NCBI GenBank assembly: GCA_041481485.1
Contig: JBGPBY010000254.1
Span: 1-10,156 of the forward strand
Direction: 5' to 3'
Length of the DNA: 10,156 nt
DNA from: JBGPBY01 sp041481485
GTDB taxonomy: Bacteria; Acidobacteriota; Terriglobia; 20CM-2-55-15
In this document: piece after piece, positions 1 through 7,284 of the stretch
How positions within the stretch are numbered: the stretch's first letter is position 1
Layout: every line of letters begins with the position of its first letter
Position numbers and translations under genes: made by a program
Notes under the pieces: model-generated
What the model saw: only the letters and a program-made list of their open reading frames with translations
The model's database searches: none
Told to the model about the DNA's origin: nothing

Positions 1-10
1 AATGGGAATG

Positions 11-127
11 TAACGGGAATTTCGGGGCCCCACTGTAGGCGCGGTCTATGACCGCGCACAATTCGTGGCTGTCAGATCGTGCGCGGTCATAGACCGCGCC
101 TACAGTGGGTCCCGGAATTTCCCGTTA
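11..127. repeat. REPIN-like inverted repeat, copy 1
   Basis: Two arms of 48 bp (11-58 and 80-127) are inverted copies matching at 45 of 48 positions, separated by 21 bp. Each arm contains its own perfect hairpin: gcgcggtc, loop tat, gaccgcgc at 39-57, mirrored at 81-99. The core unit is ctgtag plus this hairpin. The same core recurs at 6508-6582 and, decayed, at 9995-10050, so this is a dispersed family. The right arm ends exactly on the TAA stop codon (125-127) of the minus-strand UPF0182 gene, so the transcript would fold into a very stable structure straight after the stop. No T tract follows, so it is not a classic intrinsic terminator, although it could stabilise or end the mRNA. Confidence 0.9.
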
Positions 128-2851
128 CTTGCCCATTTGCTCCAGCAGCCGTTTCAATTCGTCCAGCTTCGCTCCCGCCTCTCCCATTTTTCCTTCGGAC
201 GTCAGTTTTCGATAGTCATTCAACGACTGATTTGCCCGGTCGATCAATTGCTTCGGGGTCGCTGCCGGTGCGGTTGCGCTTTCAGTGTTGGCCGTTGTGG
301 TGGAGACACTTGCAACGCTGCTCTGTCCGGCAATCAGTGAAGCCAGTGCGTCGGAGAATCGCGGGCCATAAGCCAGACGGTCCTGAGTGACCAGCACCAC
401 CAATCGAAGCTCCGGCATGGGACTGCTGACCGCCTGCAAATAAATCGGTTCGGCGTAAAGCAGAGTTTTTTCGAGGGGAATCACCAGAAGATCTCCGCGA
501 ATTACGGTGGAACCCTGTTGATTCCACAATGTGAGTTGCGAGGAAAGCTGCGGATCCTGATCAATACGGGCTTCGACATTCAGTGGGCCATCGACAAAAC
601 GCGACTTGGGAAACTGATACGCGCGAAGTTTTCCGTAGTTCTCGCCGTCACTACGGGCGGCCATCCAGCCGATCATGTTGTTCTTGTTTGTGGGAGTGAA
701 TGGGAGAATGCCCACAAATTCGGCGTTTTTTTCGCCGGGGAACTGCATCACATTGAAAATCGGTTCGATCTCGTTCGTCGTCCGCTGGCCGCCCTGAGAC
801 CGGCTCTGTTGCGCAATCGTCCAGACATCGTCTTTGTTGAAAAACACCTGTTCATTTGTGACGTGGTATGTCGAATACATGGAAGCCTGGACCTGGAACA
901 ATACCTCCGGATACCGCACATGGCTCTTCAGCATCTCGGGCATCTCCGATGCCGGCTTAAACAATGCCGGAAACATTTTCTGGTAGGCCTGAATCCAGGG
1001 ATCATCCGGCTCGAATACATAAAACGAAACCGCACCGTCGTAAGCATTCACGACAGCCTTGACGCTGTTGCGCGCATAGTTCACGAAATCATTTCCAACA
1101 ACCTTATGACCCGAATACGGATAGTGATTCGACAAAATCAGCGCGTCCATCATCCAGTACATGCCGCCGTCGCTGCCGATCACCAGGTACGGATCGTCAT
1201 CGAATGCCAGGAATGGCGCGAGTTCGGCCGTTCGTTGACGAATGTTGCGCCTCATCAGCAATTCACTGTCGGCAGTGATATCGTCGGAGAACGGAACTTT
1301 CAGGAGATCGTCCACGGTCCATGCCAATAACAGCCTTCGGAAAAGCGAGCCCATGCGAATTCCGCCGGTACCTTCGTATGCGGTATAGCTGGCTTTCTCT
1401 CCCTCCGGGTAGTTGAATTCCTTTTGTTTCGTCTTTACATATACCGGCCAGTTTGTAATCTCGCCAAAATAGATTTCCGGACGTTTGAGCTGAATTTCCG
1501 GCTGTGTGCTCTGAACGGGCATATTCGAAACGATAAGCGCCGGCAAACCCTCCTTGGTGAAATCCGTAGCCGTATTCATCGTAGCGCCATAACCGTGTGT
1601 GTAAACCAGGCGCTCCGAAATCCAACCGCCGGATGGAAGCTTGTTCCGGTCCAGTTCGCGGGCGGCGAGCATCATCAGGCGGGACTTCCCGCCAATCGTG
1701 TAGCGGTCGATATCCACATCTCGAAAATCGTAGTATGGCCGGATTTCCTGAAGCTGGCGAAGCGTTGATTGCAGAGCGCGCCAGTCCCACATTCGAATGT
1801 TCTCGATTGTCGGAGCATATCCGGCCGTGTCAATTGTGGCGCCGGTGGTTCGCGGATCAAACGCGATTTCCTCGACTTGATCCAGCGCATACGCACGGCG
1901 GGTGAACTCCACGTGATTGCGGATATACGGCGTTTCCTTCACAAACTCATTGGGCTTGACCACAAACGTTGCGACATAACCGGGAATCAACATTCCGGCG
2001 ATGACATAAGTGATGACCGGCAAGACTACCGCTCCAATCAGGTTGCGGAGTTTCCCGCTGGCAGCGTTTACAAAAGCAATGACAGCGCCGACTCCCAGCG
2101 CGGCAATCACAAACCACAGCCCGGGAAGAATGACGCGGTCTTCGACATATCCGACCCCGGTAATCAGTTTGTGTGTCTCGAGAATCAGGGAGAACCGGCT
2201 AACGTAAACTTCAACTGCAATTGCCGACAGCAGGATCCCCAGCCCGATCGATACTCCCTTGAATTTGCCGCTCGCATCCGTGAGCGCTGTGATTATTGCA
2301 GCAACCATGCCGATGATGCTGACGGTAAGAAACCATCCGGCAAGCGCTTCGATCACGGGAAGCGTAAAGAAATAGAACGACAGCGGTTGATGAAAGATGG
2401 GATCAAGAACTCCTGCGGCGCTGGGCCGATTCAGAAACAACGCATAGGTATCCCAGTACGAGCTGAATCCAAGCCCAAACAGCAACCCGAGGATCGCGGC
2501 AACCGGCAACGCCAACTTCCGGAACGAGGACGGAGCGGGCATCGCAATCTGCTCGTTGCCGAAGCGAATCAATTGCGCTCTGGCTACTCGTCCAGACGGA
2601 ATGACGATCTGGAAGATCAGCCAGAGCAGAATTCCGGTTCCAATTCCGAACGCGAGAAATGTCGCACCCTGCGCGCGCAGCTGGTACCAGTAAACAGACG
2701 CGTAACCCACGCTTTCGAACCAGAGTTTTTCGACATAAATCGAGATCGACTGAAACAACGCAATGAGAACGACAACGGCAATGATTACGCGAACGACAAA
2801 ACGCCGCACGGTACCCGGATCGATCGGAGCCCGATATTCCAAAGGTCGCAT
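125..2851 (-). CDS. UPF0182 family multi-pass membrane protein
   Basis: The 908-residue product matches the UPF0182 (COG1615) family in length and layout; its biochemical function is unknown. Seven hydrophobic segments are visible in the first third, at about residues 16-40, 56-85, 110-140, 155-190, 198-224, 239-264 and 269-298. A large soluble region of roughly 550 residues follows, presumably extracytoplasmic. It includes the family-typical stretch around residues 350-440 (WDWRALQSTLRQLQEIRPYY, then a THGYG motif). The tail is an Ala/Thr/Ser-rich linker followed by a charged helical, probably coiled-coil, segment ending LLEQMGK. The ATG at 2849-2851 is the first usable start after an in-frame TGA; the nearest GAGG is about 13 nt upstream, farther than usual. 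It is transcribed divergently from the secreted-protein gene at 3155, and its stop codon lies inside a palindromic repeat. Confidence 0.93.
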   Translation of the reverse strand: MRPLEYRAPIDPGTVRRFVVRVIIAVVVLIALFQSISIYVEKLWFESVGYASVYWYQLRAQGATFLAFGIGTGILLWLIFQIVIPSGRVARAQLIRFGNEQIAMPAPSSFRKLALPVAAILGLLFGLGFSSYWDTYALFLNRPSAAGVLDPIFHQPLSFYFFTLPVIEALAGWFLTVSIIGMVAAIITALTDASGKFKGVSIGLGILLSAIAVEVYVSRFSLILETHKLITGVGYVEDRVILPGLWFVIAALGVGAVIAFVNAASGKLRNLIGAVVLPVITYVIAGMLIPGYVATFVVKPNEFVKETPYIRNHVEFTRRAYALDQVEEIAFDPRTTGATIDTAGYAPTIENIRMWDWRALQSTLRQLQEIRPYYDFRDVDIDRYTIGGKSRLMMLAARELDRNKLPSGGWISERLVYTHGYGATMNTATDFTKEGLPALIVSNMPVQSTQPEIQLKRPEIYFGEITNWPVYVKTKQKEFNYPEGEKASYTAYEGTGGIRMGSLFRRLLLAWTVDDLLKVPFSDDITADSELLMRRNIRQRTAELAPFLAFDDDPYLVIGSDGGMYWMMDALILSNHYPYSGHKVVGNDFVNYARNSVKAVVNAYDGAVSFYVFEPDDPWIQAYQKMFPALFKPASEMPEMLKSHVRYPEVLFQVQASMYSTYHVTNEQVFFNKDDVWTIAQQSRSQGGQRTTNEIEPIFNVMQFPGEKNAEFVGILPFTPTNKNNMIGWMAARSDGENYGKLRAYQFPKSRFVDGPLNVEARIDQDPQLSSQLTLWNQQGSTVIRGDLLVIPLEKTLLYAEPIYLQAVSSPMPELRLVVLVTQDRLAYGPRFSDALASLIAGQSSVASVSTTTANTESATAPAATPKQLIDRANQSLNDYRKLTSEGKMGEAGAKLDELKRLLEQMGK

Positions 2852-3154
2852 GCGGGGAATGGTACCTCATTCCGCAGCGGCCCAATCGTAAAGTAGTGAG
2901 TGGATACCTGGATTTATGTATTTGCAGGTGCTGTTGAGCCGTACTGGTATTCACCTGAAGGCCTGCTACAACAGGAAATTTCCTACAACAAACACAGACC
3001 GCGGAATACCGATTCTGCCCTATGCCACGCCGCCCCGATCTTATCTATTCTTCAAATTCATGGCTCCGTGCAATTGAACTGTGACAACTGATACTGCGTT
3101 CGACATCGATCATGACTCCAGAGTTCCAACGAAATACTAATCCAGGAGGACCAC
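2852..3154. other. Divergent intergenic region without a gene
   Basis: This 303 bp gap separates the minus-strand UPF0182 gene from the plus-strand secreted-protein gene and must hold the promoters of both. I see no convincing -35/-10 pair on either strand. TTGAAC at 3074 and GATACT at 3090 are only 10 bp apart, too close for a sigma70 promoter. No conserved reading frame is evident. The one clear symmetry is the palindrome at 2973-2984. Confidence 0.6.
2967..2989. promoter_or_regulatory. Short perfect palindrome, possible operator
   Basis: A perfect 12-bp palindrome, aggaaatttcct (2973-2984), is flanked by direct repeats of tacaac (2967-2972 and 2984-2989). It lies midway between two divergent genes, where a dimeric repressor or activator site would be expected. 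No regulator gene is adjacent and no matching second site was found, so an operator role is inference only. Confidence 0.25.
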
Positions 3155-3934
3155 ATGAGAAAACGGTGGCTGCTTTTTAGTTACTCGATACTGATTCTCT
3201 CCATCGGATTCGTTAACACCGCATTTGCTCAAAACCAAGCGGATACACGCACCGGGTGCTTGATGAAGGGTTCAAAAGCAGGGACGTACTACCTGGTCGA
3301 TGAAGTAACCGGACGTCGTCTGGAAATTACCGGCCCTGGCCTCGATAAGCTGACAGAGGGCGGCCAAAGCCAGATCACTGCGAAGGGTACACTGGGTCAC
3401 GAGGGTGGCAGAGATGTCTACCAGGCCACCGACATTCAGCAGACTCGGGCGATCTGCGCTCCGATTGCATACAACCCGGATATGCTGAAAAGTGAGATTG
3501 GAAGGGCGCGTGTTGGAGTTCGAGCTGGCATAGCGCTGGATCCCGAGCTTGTCGTGTTTGGCGGCCAGGCCCAGTTTGGACCAATTTTCAAGCAGCTCTG
3601 GTTCCGGCCCAGCGGTGAATTCGAATTTGGAGAGGTTACCAAAATAGTCAACGCCAACGGTGACGGAATATTTTTCATTCCATCTGCCGGTGTGGGGCAG
3701 AAAGGCCATATGAACGTATACGTCGGCGGCGGAGTGGGGTTTAACCTGACGAGACGGAACTTCAATGGATTTCCGGATCAGCCGAATAACGTATTCCCCG
3801 ACAACTGGTCCGCCGAATTCGGCATGAACCTGATCGTCGGAGCCATGAAGGACAATGGGCTGTTCGCCGAACTCAGGTCCACCGTCTGGATGGAGCCAAC
3901 CGTCCGACTGTATGTAGGATACGTATTTCATTAG
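3155..3934 (+). CDS. Secreted protein with DUF5818-like N-terminus and putative beta-barrel
   Basis: This 259-residue protein starts with a clear Sec signal peptide: MRKR, a hydrophobic core, and a likely cut after AFA at residue 25. Residues about 30-101 form a small beta-rich domain bounded by two cysteines (Cys35, Cys101) that could form a disulfide. The pattern TGC.MKG...YYLVDEVTGRRLEITG resembles DUF5818-type domains of Acidobacteriota; this is recollection, not a search. Residues about 110-259 alternate polar and hydrophobic positions with glycine-rich turns (GVGQKGHMNVYVGGGVGFNL) and end in VRLYVGYVFH, as in small outer-membrane barrels. The start is well supported by AGGAGG at 3144-3149, 5 nt before the ATG. 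It stands alone, divergent from UPF0182 and followed by repeats. Its function is unknown; it may be an outer-membrane or periplasmic protein. Confidence 0.8.
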   Translation: MRKRWLLFSYSILILSIGFVNTAFAQNQADTRTGCLMKGSKAGTYYLVDEVTGRRLEITGPGLDKLTEGGQSQITAKGTLGHEGGRDVYQATDIQQTRAICAPIAYNPDMLKSEIGRARVGVRAGIALDPELVVFGGQAQFGPIFKQLWFRPSGEFEFGEVTKIVNANGDGIFFIPSAGVGQKGHMNVYVGGGVGFNLTRRNFNGFPDQPNNVFPDNWSAEFGMNLIVGAMKDNGLFAELRSTVWMEPTVRLYVGYVFH

Positions 3935-3968
3935 CCGCGTTGCACGCGGTTCCCCCCGCCGCGTTGCA
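3934..3968. repeat. Direct repeat and small hairpin after the secreted-protein gene
   Basis: The 11-mer gccgcgttgca occurs at 3934-3944 and again at 3958-3968. The first copy opens a hairpin, ccgcg / ttgca loop / cgcgg (3935-3949), immediately after the TAG stop. It could slow or end transcription but has no U tract. The word gccgcgtt recurs at 4157 and 4169 in the neighbouring repeat, so these pieces may be fragments of the same repeat family. Confidence 0.55.
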
Positions 3969-4582
3969 AGCCCGGAAACAAAAACGAAAGCCGGTTTGAA
4001 CCCACCGATGCCAGCACAATATTTGTGGCGCATGGCATGGGGGATTTCGGAGAATCAAAGACTCGAAATTCTTTCCCCCTTGGCAGGTCGACTCCAGTTC
4101 AGACCAGCGGCCTGCCAGAAGTTCAAAATCTGCGCCGCGCAAGGACCGCAGGGTCAGCCGCGTTCCCAGCCGCGTTAGCGGCGGCACTCTGTTAGCCACC
4201 GGCGTCAGCCGGTGGAATATTAATAAATGAAATACAAAGTGCCGTAGGCACGACAGATCGACAATTCCGATGCTCTCCTCGCTTGTACTACGGAAGTCAA
4301 TCATCTTTGCTCCGGGCCAACTCCCTCGGGTGCAAGTACATTCTGCAACAGTGATCTATAGATCTGCCGTGCCTGCGGCACTCTGATTCATATCTATTGC
4401 AGTACCACCGGCTCACGCCGGTGGCTAACGAACTGCCGCCGCTAACTGGGAACGCGGCTCGCCGTGCGGTCCGCTGGCCTTCAAGTATTCCTCCCGCAGG
4501 AAGCGCAAATTCCCTTCTTCGGCAAAGTTTGGCATCATAACCGGCTGGCGGATCATGGCTCTCGTAGGAAAGGAAAACATTC
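3969..4582. other. Gene-free, repeat-rich region
   Basis: No credible gene lies between the secreted-protein gene and ligC. From left to right it contains: an imperfect hairpin between ggggg (4039-4043) and ccccc (4075-4079) with inner agaat/attct pairing; a tggcagg/cctgcca pair (4081-4087, 4111-4117); the large nested inverted repeat (4144-4474); and a ttcct/aggaa hairpin (4488-4502). The ligC promoter should lie in the last ~100 bp, but no good consensus match is visible there. The open frames in this stretch have the composition of repeat DNA and no recognisable domains. Confidence 0.6.
4144..4474. repeat. Large nested inverted repeat with three hairpins per arm
   Basis: The left arm (about 4144-4259) and the right arm (about 4361-4474) are imperfect inverted copies around a unique spacer of about 100 bp (4260-4360). 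In order, each arm carries: agccgcgttcccag; a gttagcggcgg block; a perfect hairpin ccaccggc/gccggtgg (4196-4215 left, 4405-4424 right); an AT-rich bridge; and a hairpin gtgcc/ggcac (4239-4251 left, 4369-4381 right). The hairpin loops differ between arms (gtca versus tcac, gta versus tgc). The left arm has an additional gccgc/gcggc hairpin at 4169-4182 through a 4-bp insertion. This is not an insertion sequence, as it encodes nothing; it resembles a composite REP/REPIN or MITE-like element. Confidence 0.85.
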
Positions 4583-5524
4583 ATGAAGATTTGCATGGTT
4601 GGGCAGGGGGCATTTGCCAAGAAACATCTTGATGGACTCGCGCGTATCAAGGGCGCCGAGGTCGTGACGATTGCCGGAGGGAGTCCCGATTCTACCGAAG
4701 CGGTTGCAAAGAAATATGGAATTCCTCACTGGACCACCAATCTCGACGAGGCCCTCGCGCAACCCGGTGTTGAAGCCGCGATTCTCACCTCACCCACACA
4801 GATGCATGCAGCACAGGCGGTGAAAGTCATGAGAGCCGGCAAACACGTTCAGGTGGAAATTCCGATTGCGGATTCGCTTGCCGAGGCGGAAATGATTCTG
4901 AAAGTCGCGAAAGAAACCGGAAAGACGGCGATGGCCGGCCACACGCGGCGTTTCAATCCCAGTCATCAGTGGATTCACAATCGAATCCAGAAAGGTGAAC
5001 TGACGCTGCAGCATCTCGTTGTTCAAACTTTCTTTTTCCGCCGTACCAACATGAACGCCGAGGGCAAACCGCGGAGTTGGACGGACCATCTGCTTTGGCA
5101 CCATGCTTGCCATACTGTGGACCAATTTCAACATCAGACCGGACAGACTGCGTCTGAGGTTCATGCCATGCAGGGGCCGATTCATCCCAACCTGGGCATT
5201 GCCATGGACATGAGCATTCAAATGAAGGTACCGTCGGGCGCCGTCTGCACACTGGCGTTGTCCTTCAACAATGAGGGCCCACTGGGAACGTTCTTCCGAT
5301 ACATTTGCGATAACGGAACCTACATTGCACGATACGACGAACTGATCGATGGCGCAGATAAGCCGGTCGATGTTTCCAGGGTCGATGTCTCCATGGACGG
5401 TATTGAACTGCAGGATCGGGAATTCATTTCCGCCATTCAGGAAGGCCGCGAACCCAAATCCAGCGTCGCGGCGGTCATGCCCGCGATGCAGACGCTCGAT
5501 CGTCTGGAAAAAACTCTGAAGTGA
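4583..5524 (+). CDS. ligC: 4-carboxy-2-hydroxymuconate-6-semialdehyde dehydrogenase
   Basis: This 313-residue protein belongs to the Gfo/Idh/MocA NAD(P)-dependent oxidoreductases and closely resembles LigC/PmdC as I recall that sequence. The cytosolic enzyme oxidises the semialdehyde made by protocatechuate 4,5-dioxygenase to 2-pyrone-4,6-dicarboxylate. Visible marks are the Rossmann loop GQGAFA (residues 7-12), SPTQMHAAQA (70-79), VEIPIADS (91-98), HTRRFNPSHQ (120-129), DHLLWHHACHTVD (168-180) and the C-terminal LSFNNEGPLGTFFRYICDNG, all characteristic of the LigC group. Length agrees with the family. The canonical EKP lysine is Ile93 here, which I believe is usual for LigC. An AGGAAAGGA purine run sits before the ATG. 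The stop overlaps the channel gene's start by 4 bp. Family assignment is very sure; the exact substrate is inferred from similarity and from ligK nearby. Confidence 0.87.
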   Translation: MKICMVGQGAFAKKHLDGLARIKGAEVVTIAGGSPDSTEAVAKKYGIPHWTTNLDEALAQPGVEAAILTSPTQMHAAQAVKVMRAGKHVQVEIPIADSLAEAEMILKVAKETGKTAMAGHTRRFNPSHQWIHNRIQKGELTLQHLVVQTFFFRRTNMNAEGKPRSWTDHLLWHHACHTVDQFQHQTGQTASEVHAMQGPIHPNLGIAMDMSIQMKVPSGAVCTLALSFNNEGPLGTFFRYICDNGTYIARYDELIDGADKPVDVSRVDVSMDGIELQDREFISAIQEGREPKSSVAAVMPAMQTLDRLEKTLK

Positions 5525-6438
5525 GCAAACCGACCTTCGACCCGGGCTTCACCCAGCAGGTCGGCGGAGTTCTGCGGCGCGCGATCAACAAGGACGGGAG
5601 TTTCAATGTCCGCCGCCGCAGAACGCGCTGGAAAGACGTCCATCCTTATCTCTATGTCATCAATCTCGGATGGTCAAAGTTTCTCGCTTTGATCTTTGCG
5701 AGTTATCTGCTCGTCAACACGCTCTTTGCATCCATCTACTACGCGATTGGTCCCGATGCCATTCAGGGACTCGATGCTCAGAACTATTCCAACCGGTTCT
5801 ACAGCGCGTTTTTTTTCAGTGCACACACTCTGACGACGGTAGGGTATGGAAACCTCGCTCCTCACGGCATGGCGGCCAACGTGGTTGCTGCATTGGAGGC
5901 ACTGGTGGGACTCATGGGATTCGCCGTTGCCACCGGACTTCTCTTTGGCAGGGTCTCGCGGCCATCTGCGCGCATCGGCTTCAGTTCAAAGATGCTCGTC
6001 GCGCCTTACCTCTCCGGAACGAGCCTTCAGTTTAGAATCGTCAATCTGCGTCCAAACTTGCTGATGGAACTCGAGGCAAGCATACTGCTGATGACTGTGG
6101 AAGGACCGCCCGGTTCGCTGGCCCGCCGCTACGCTCGTCTGACTCTGGAGCGTGACCGCGTTTACTATCTCCCGCTGACCTGGACCATCGTCCATCCGAT
6201 TGATGAGAGCAGTCCGCTCTACGGGAAGACCGCAGCAGACCTGGAACGGCTTCAGGCCGAATTCCTGATTCTCATCAAGGGTTTCGACGACACATTCAGT
6301 CAGACCGTCCATTCCCGGTCGTCATACCGATACGACGAAATCGCCTGGAATGTGAAGTTCAAAACTGCGTTCCACATTGACGACGGCGGTGACGTTGTCC
6401 TCGATGTGGACGATGTGAGCACATACACATCGGTCTGA
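5521..6438 (+). CDS. KirBac-like inward-rectifier potassium channel
   Basis: This 305-residue protein has the KirBac plan: a cytoplasmic N-terminal slide-helix region rich in Arg (30-40); first membrane helix at about 52-77; pore helix and selectivity filter HTLTTVGYG (filter TVGYG 106-110); second membrane helix at about 117-143 (EALVGLMGFAVATGLLFGR); then RPSARIGFS and a C-terminal immunoglobulin-like cytoplasmic domain (about 150-300). It should form a tetrameric K+ channel in the inner membrane. The GTG start overlaps the ligC TGA stop in the arrangement GTGA, with no strong ribosome site of its own, so translation is probably coupled to ligC. A K+ channel in an aromatic-degradation gene set is unexpected; the functional link is unknown. 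Family call is secure; direction of rectification and gating ligand are not predictable from sequence. Confidence 0.93.
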   Translation: MSKPTFDPGFTQQVGGVLRRAINKDGSFNVRRRRTRWKDVHPYLYVINLGWSKFLALIFASYLLVNTLFASIYYAIGPDAIQGLDAQNYSNRFYSAFFFSAHTLTTVGYGNLAPHGMAANVVAALEALVGLMGFAVATGLLFGRVSRPSARIGFSSKMLVAPYLSGTSLQFRIVNLRPNLLMELEASILLMTVEGPPGSLARRYARLTLERDRVYYLPLTWTIVHPIDESSPLYGKTAADLERLQAEFLILIKGFDDTFSQTVHSRSSYRYDEIAWNVKFKTAFHIDDGGDVVLDVDDVSTYTSV

Positions 6439-6445
6439 AAAGCGC

Positions 6446-6474
6446 TTGACACGTCTGGAGACGAACTAAATACT
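6446..6474 (+). promoter_or_regulatory. Probable sigma70 promoter for ligK
   Basis: A perfect TTGACA (6446-6451) is followed after 17 bp by AATACT (6469-6474), which matches TATAAT at four of six positions. It starts 8 bp after the channel gene ends and would begin transcription near 6481, giving ligK a leader of about 115 nt that contains the palindromic repeat. This is the best promoter match in the window and suggests that ligK and the genes after it can be expressed separately from ligC and the channel. Confidence 0.6.
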
Positions 6475-6507
6475 CAGTGGTTCGGAAATCCCGGGACGGG
6501 CCATCTT

Positions 6508-6582
6508 CCTGTAGGCGCGGTCTATGACCGCGCGCGATTGCTCGGACGGAGATTGTGCGCGGTCATAGACCGCGCCTACAGG
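6508..6582. repeat. REPIN-like inverted repeat, copy 2
   Basis: Inverted arms 6508-6535 and 6555-6582 match at 27 of 28 positions around a 19-bp centre. Each contains ctgtag plus the gcgcggtc/gaccgcgc hairpin (6515-6533 and 6557-6575), identical in core to copy 1 at 11-127. Outside the left arm, 6482-6500 resembles the flank of copy 1 (cccgggac against cggggccc), so the mobile unit may be longer than the core. It lies between the promoter and the ribosome binding site of ligK; the hairpin ends about 5 nt before GAGG. Confidence 0.9.
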
Positions 6583-6594
6583 GGACGAGGAACA

Positions 6595-7284
6595 GTGAAA
6601 CCAACAATCGTACGTAAAATCCAGCGAGCCAATAAGGAATCGATCCGCCTGCTTGGAGAGTTTGGCGTTGCTACAGTCCATGAGGCTCAGGGCCGCATCG
6701 GACTGATGCGTCCGTATATGCGCCCAATCTACGCAACCGCCCGCGCTGCCGGCAGTGCGATCACGGTTCTGTGCCACCCGGGCGACAATCTGATGATCCA
6801 TGCGGCAATGGAACTGGTTCAGCCCGGAGACGTCATGGTGGTAACAACGACTTCGGAATCCACCGATGGGATGTTCGGCGATCTGCTTGCCGCATCGTGT
6901 CAGGCACATGGAGTGGCAGGGCTGATTATTGAAGCTGGAGTCCGCGATGTCGCAGACATTACGGAAATGGGATTCCCAGTGTGGTCCAGAGCCATTCATT
7001 CTCAGGGAACCGTAAAAAACACAGCCGGTTCTGTGAACATCCCGGTCATTTGCGCCGGTGCGCAAGTCCATCCCGGCGACGTCATCGTCGCCGATGCGGA
7101 TGGAATCGTGGTGGTCGCTCGAAAAGATGCGGATGCCGTCGCGAATCTTTCGAAGGAGCGTATCTCCAAGGAAGCAAAGTCCCGCGAACGGCTCCGCAAG
7201 GGTGAACTCGGACTCGATTTTTACGGGTTACGCGCCAAGCTCACGGAACTGGGTGTTCAATATATTGACGAACTGAAGGACTAG
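6595..7284 (+). CDS. ligK: 4-carboxy-4-hydroxy-2-oxoadipate aldolase / oxaloacetate decarboxylase
   Basis: This 229-residue protein is of the RraA-like fold and of the class II pyruvate aldolase type (LigK/PmdF/GalC). The metal-dependent cytosolic enzyme performs the last step of protocatechuate and gallate 4,5-cleavage, giving pyruvate and oxaloacetate, and usually also decarboxylates oxaloacetate. Marks are GVATVHEAQGRIGLMRPYMR, HPGDNLMIH (61-69), GDLL (95-98), EAGVRD with Arg117-Asp118 (substrate and metal contacts) and GDVIVADADGIVVV. The GTG at 6595 is chosen because GACGAGG lies 4 nt before it and homologues start near here; an upstream TTG at 6538 would put 19 residues of repeat-derived sequence in front. 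Its stop lies in a 12-bp tandem duplication. Closely similar RraA proteins regulate RNase E, but HPGDN and the overall match favour the aldolase. Confidence 0.9.
   Translation: MKPTIVRKIQRANKESIRLLGEFGVATVHEAQGRIGLMRPYMRPIYATARAAGSAITVLCHPGDNLMIHAAMELVQPGDVMVVTTTSESTDGMFGDLLAASCQAHGVAGLIIEAGVRDVADITEMGFPVWSRAIHSQGTVKNTAGSVNIPVICAGAQVHPGDVIVADADGIVVVARKDADAVANLSKERISKEAKSRERLRKGELGLDFYGLRAKLTELGVQYIDELKD

Noticed and set aside
518..1330. A 270-codon open frame on the plus strand within the UPF0182 gene
   Set aside because: Antisense shadow with no ribosome site and no family resemblance; the UPF0182 reading explains the whole stretch.
1769..2896. A 375-codon open frame on the plus strand opposite the UPF0182 gene
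   Set aside because: It is fully antisense to a well-supported membrane protein. Its product is Arg/Asn/Gln/Asp-rich with no recognisable domain, as expected from the complement of hydrophobic codons.
3074..3095. Promoter TTGAAC/GATACT ahead of the secreted-protein gene
   Set aside because: The two boxes are only 10 bp apart, outside the range of known sigma70 spacing.
3272..4033. A 253-codon open frame on the minus strand opposite the secreted-protein gene
   Set aside because: The plus-strand gene has a signal peptide, an ideal ribosome site and a coherent barrel pattern; the antisense product has none of these.
4144..4474. Insertion sequence with terminal inverted repeats
   Set aside because: The centre is only about 100 bp and encodes no transposase; the arms are long and internally palindromic, unlike IS ends.
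6538..6594. Upstream TTG start for ligK adding 19 residues
   Set aside because: The added residues are a translation of the palindromic repeat. The GTG at 6595 has a better placed ribosome site and fits homologue length.
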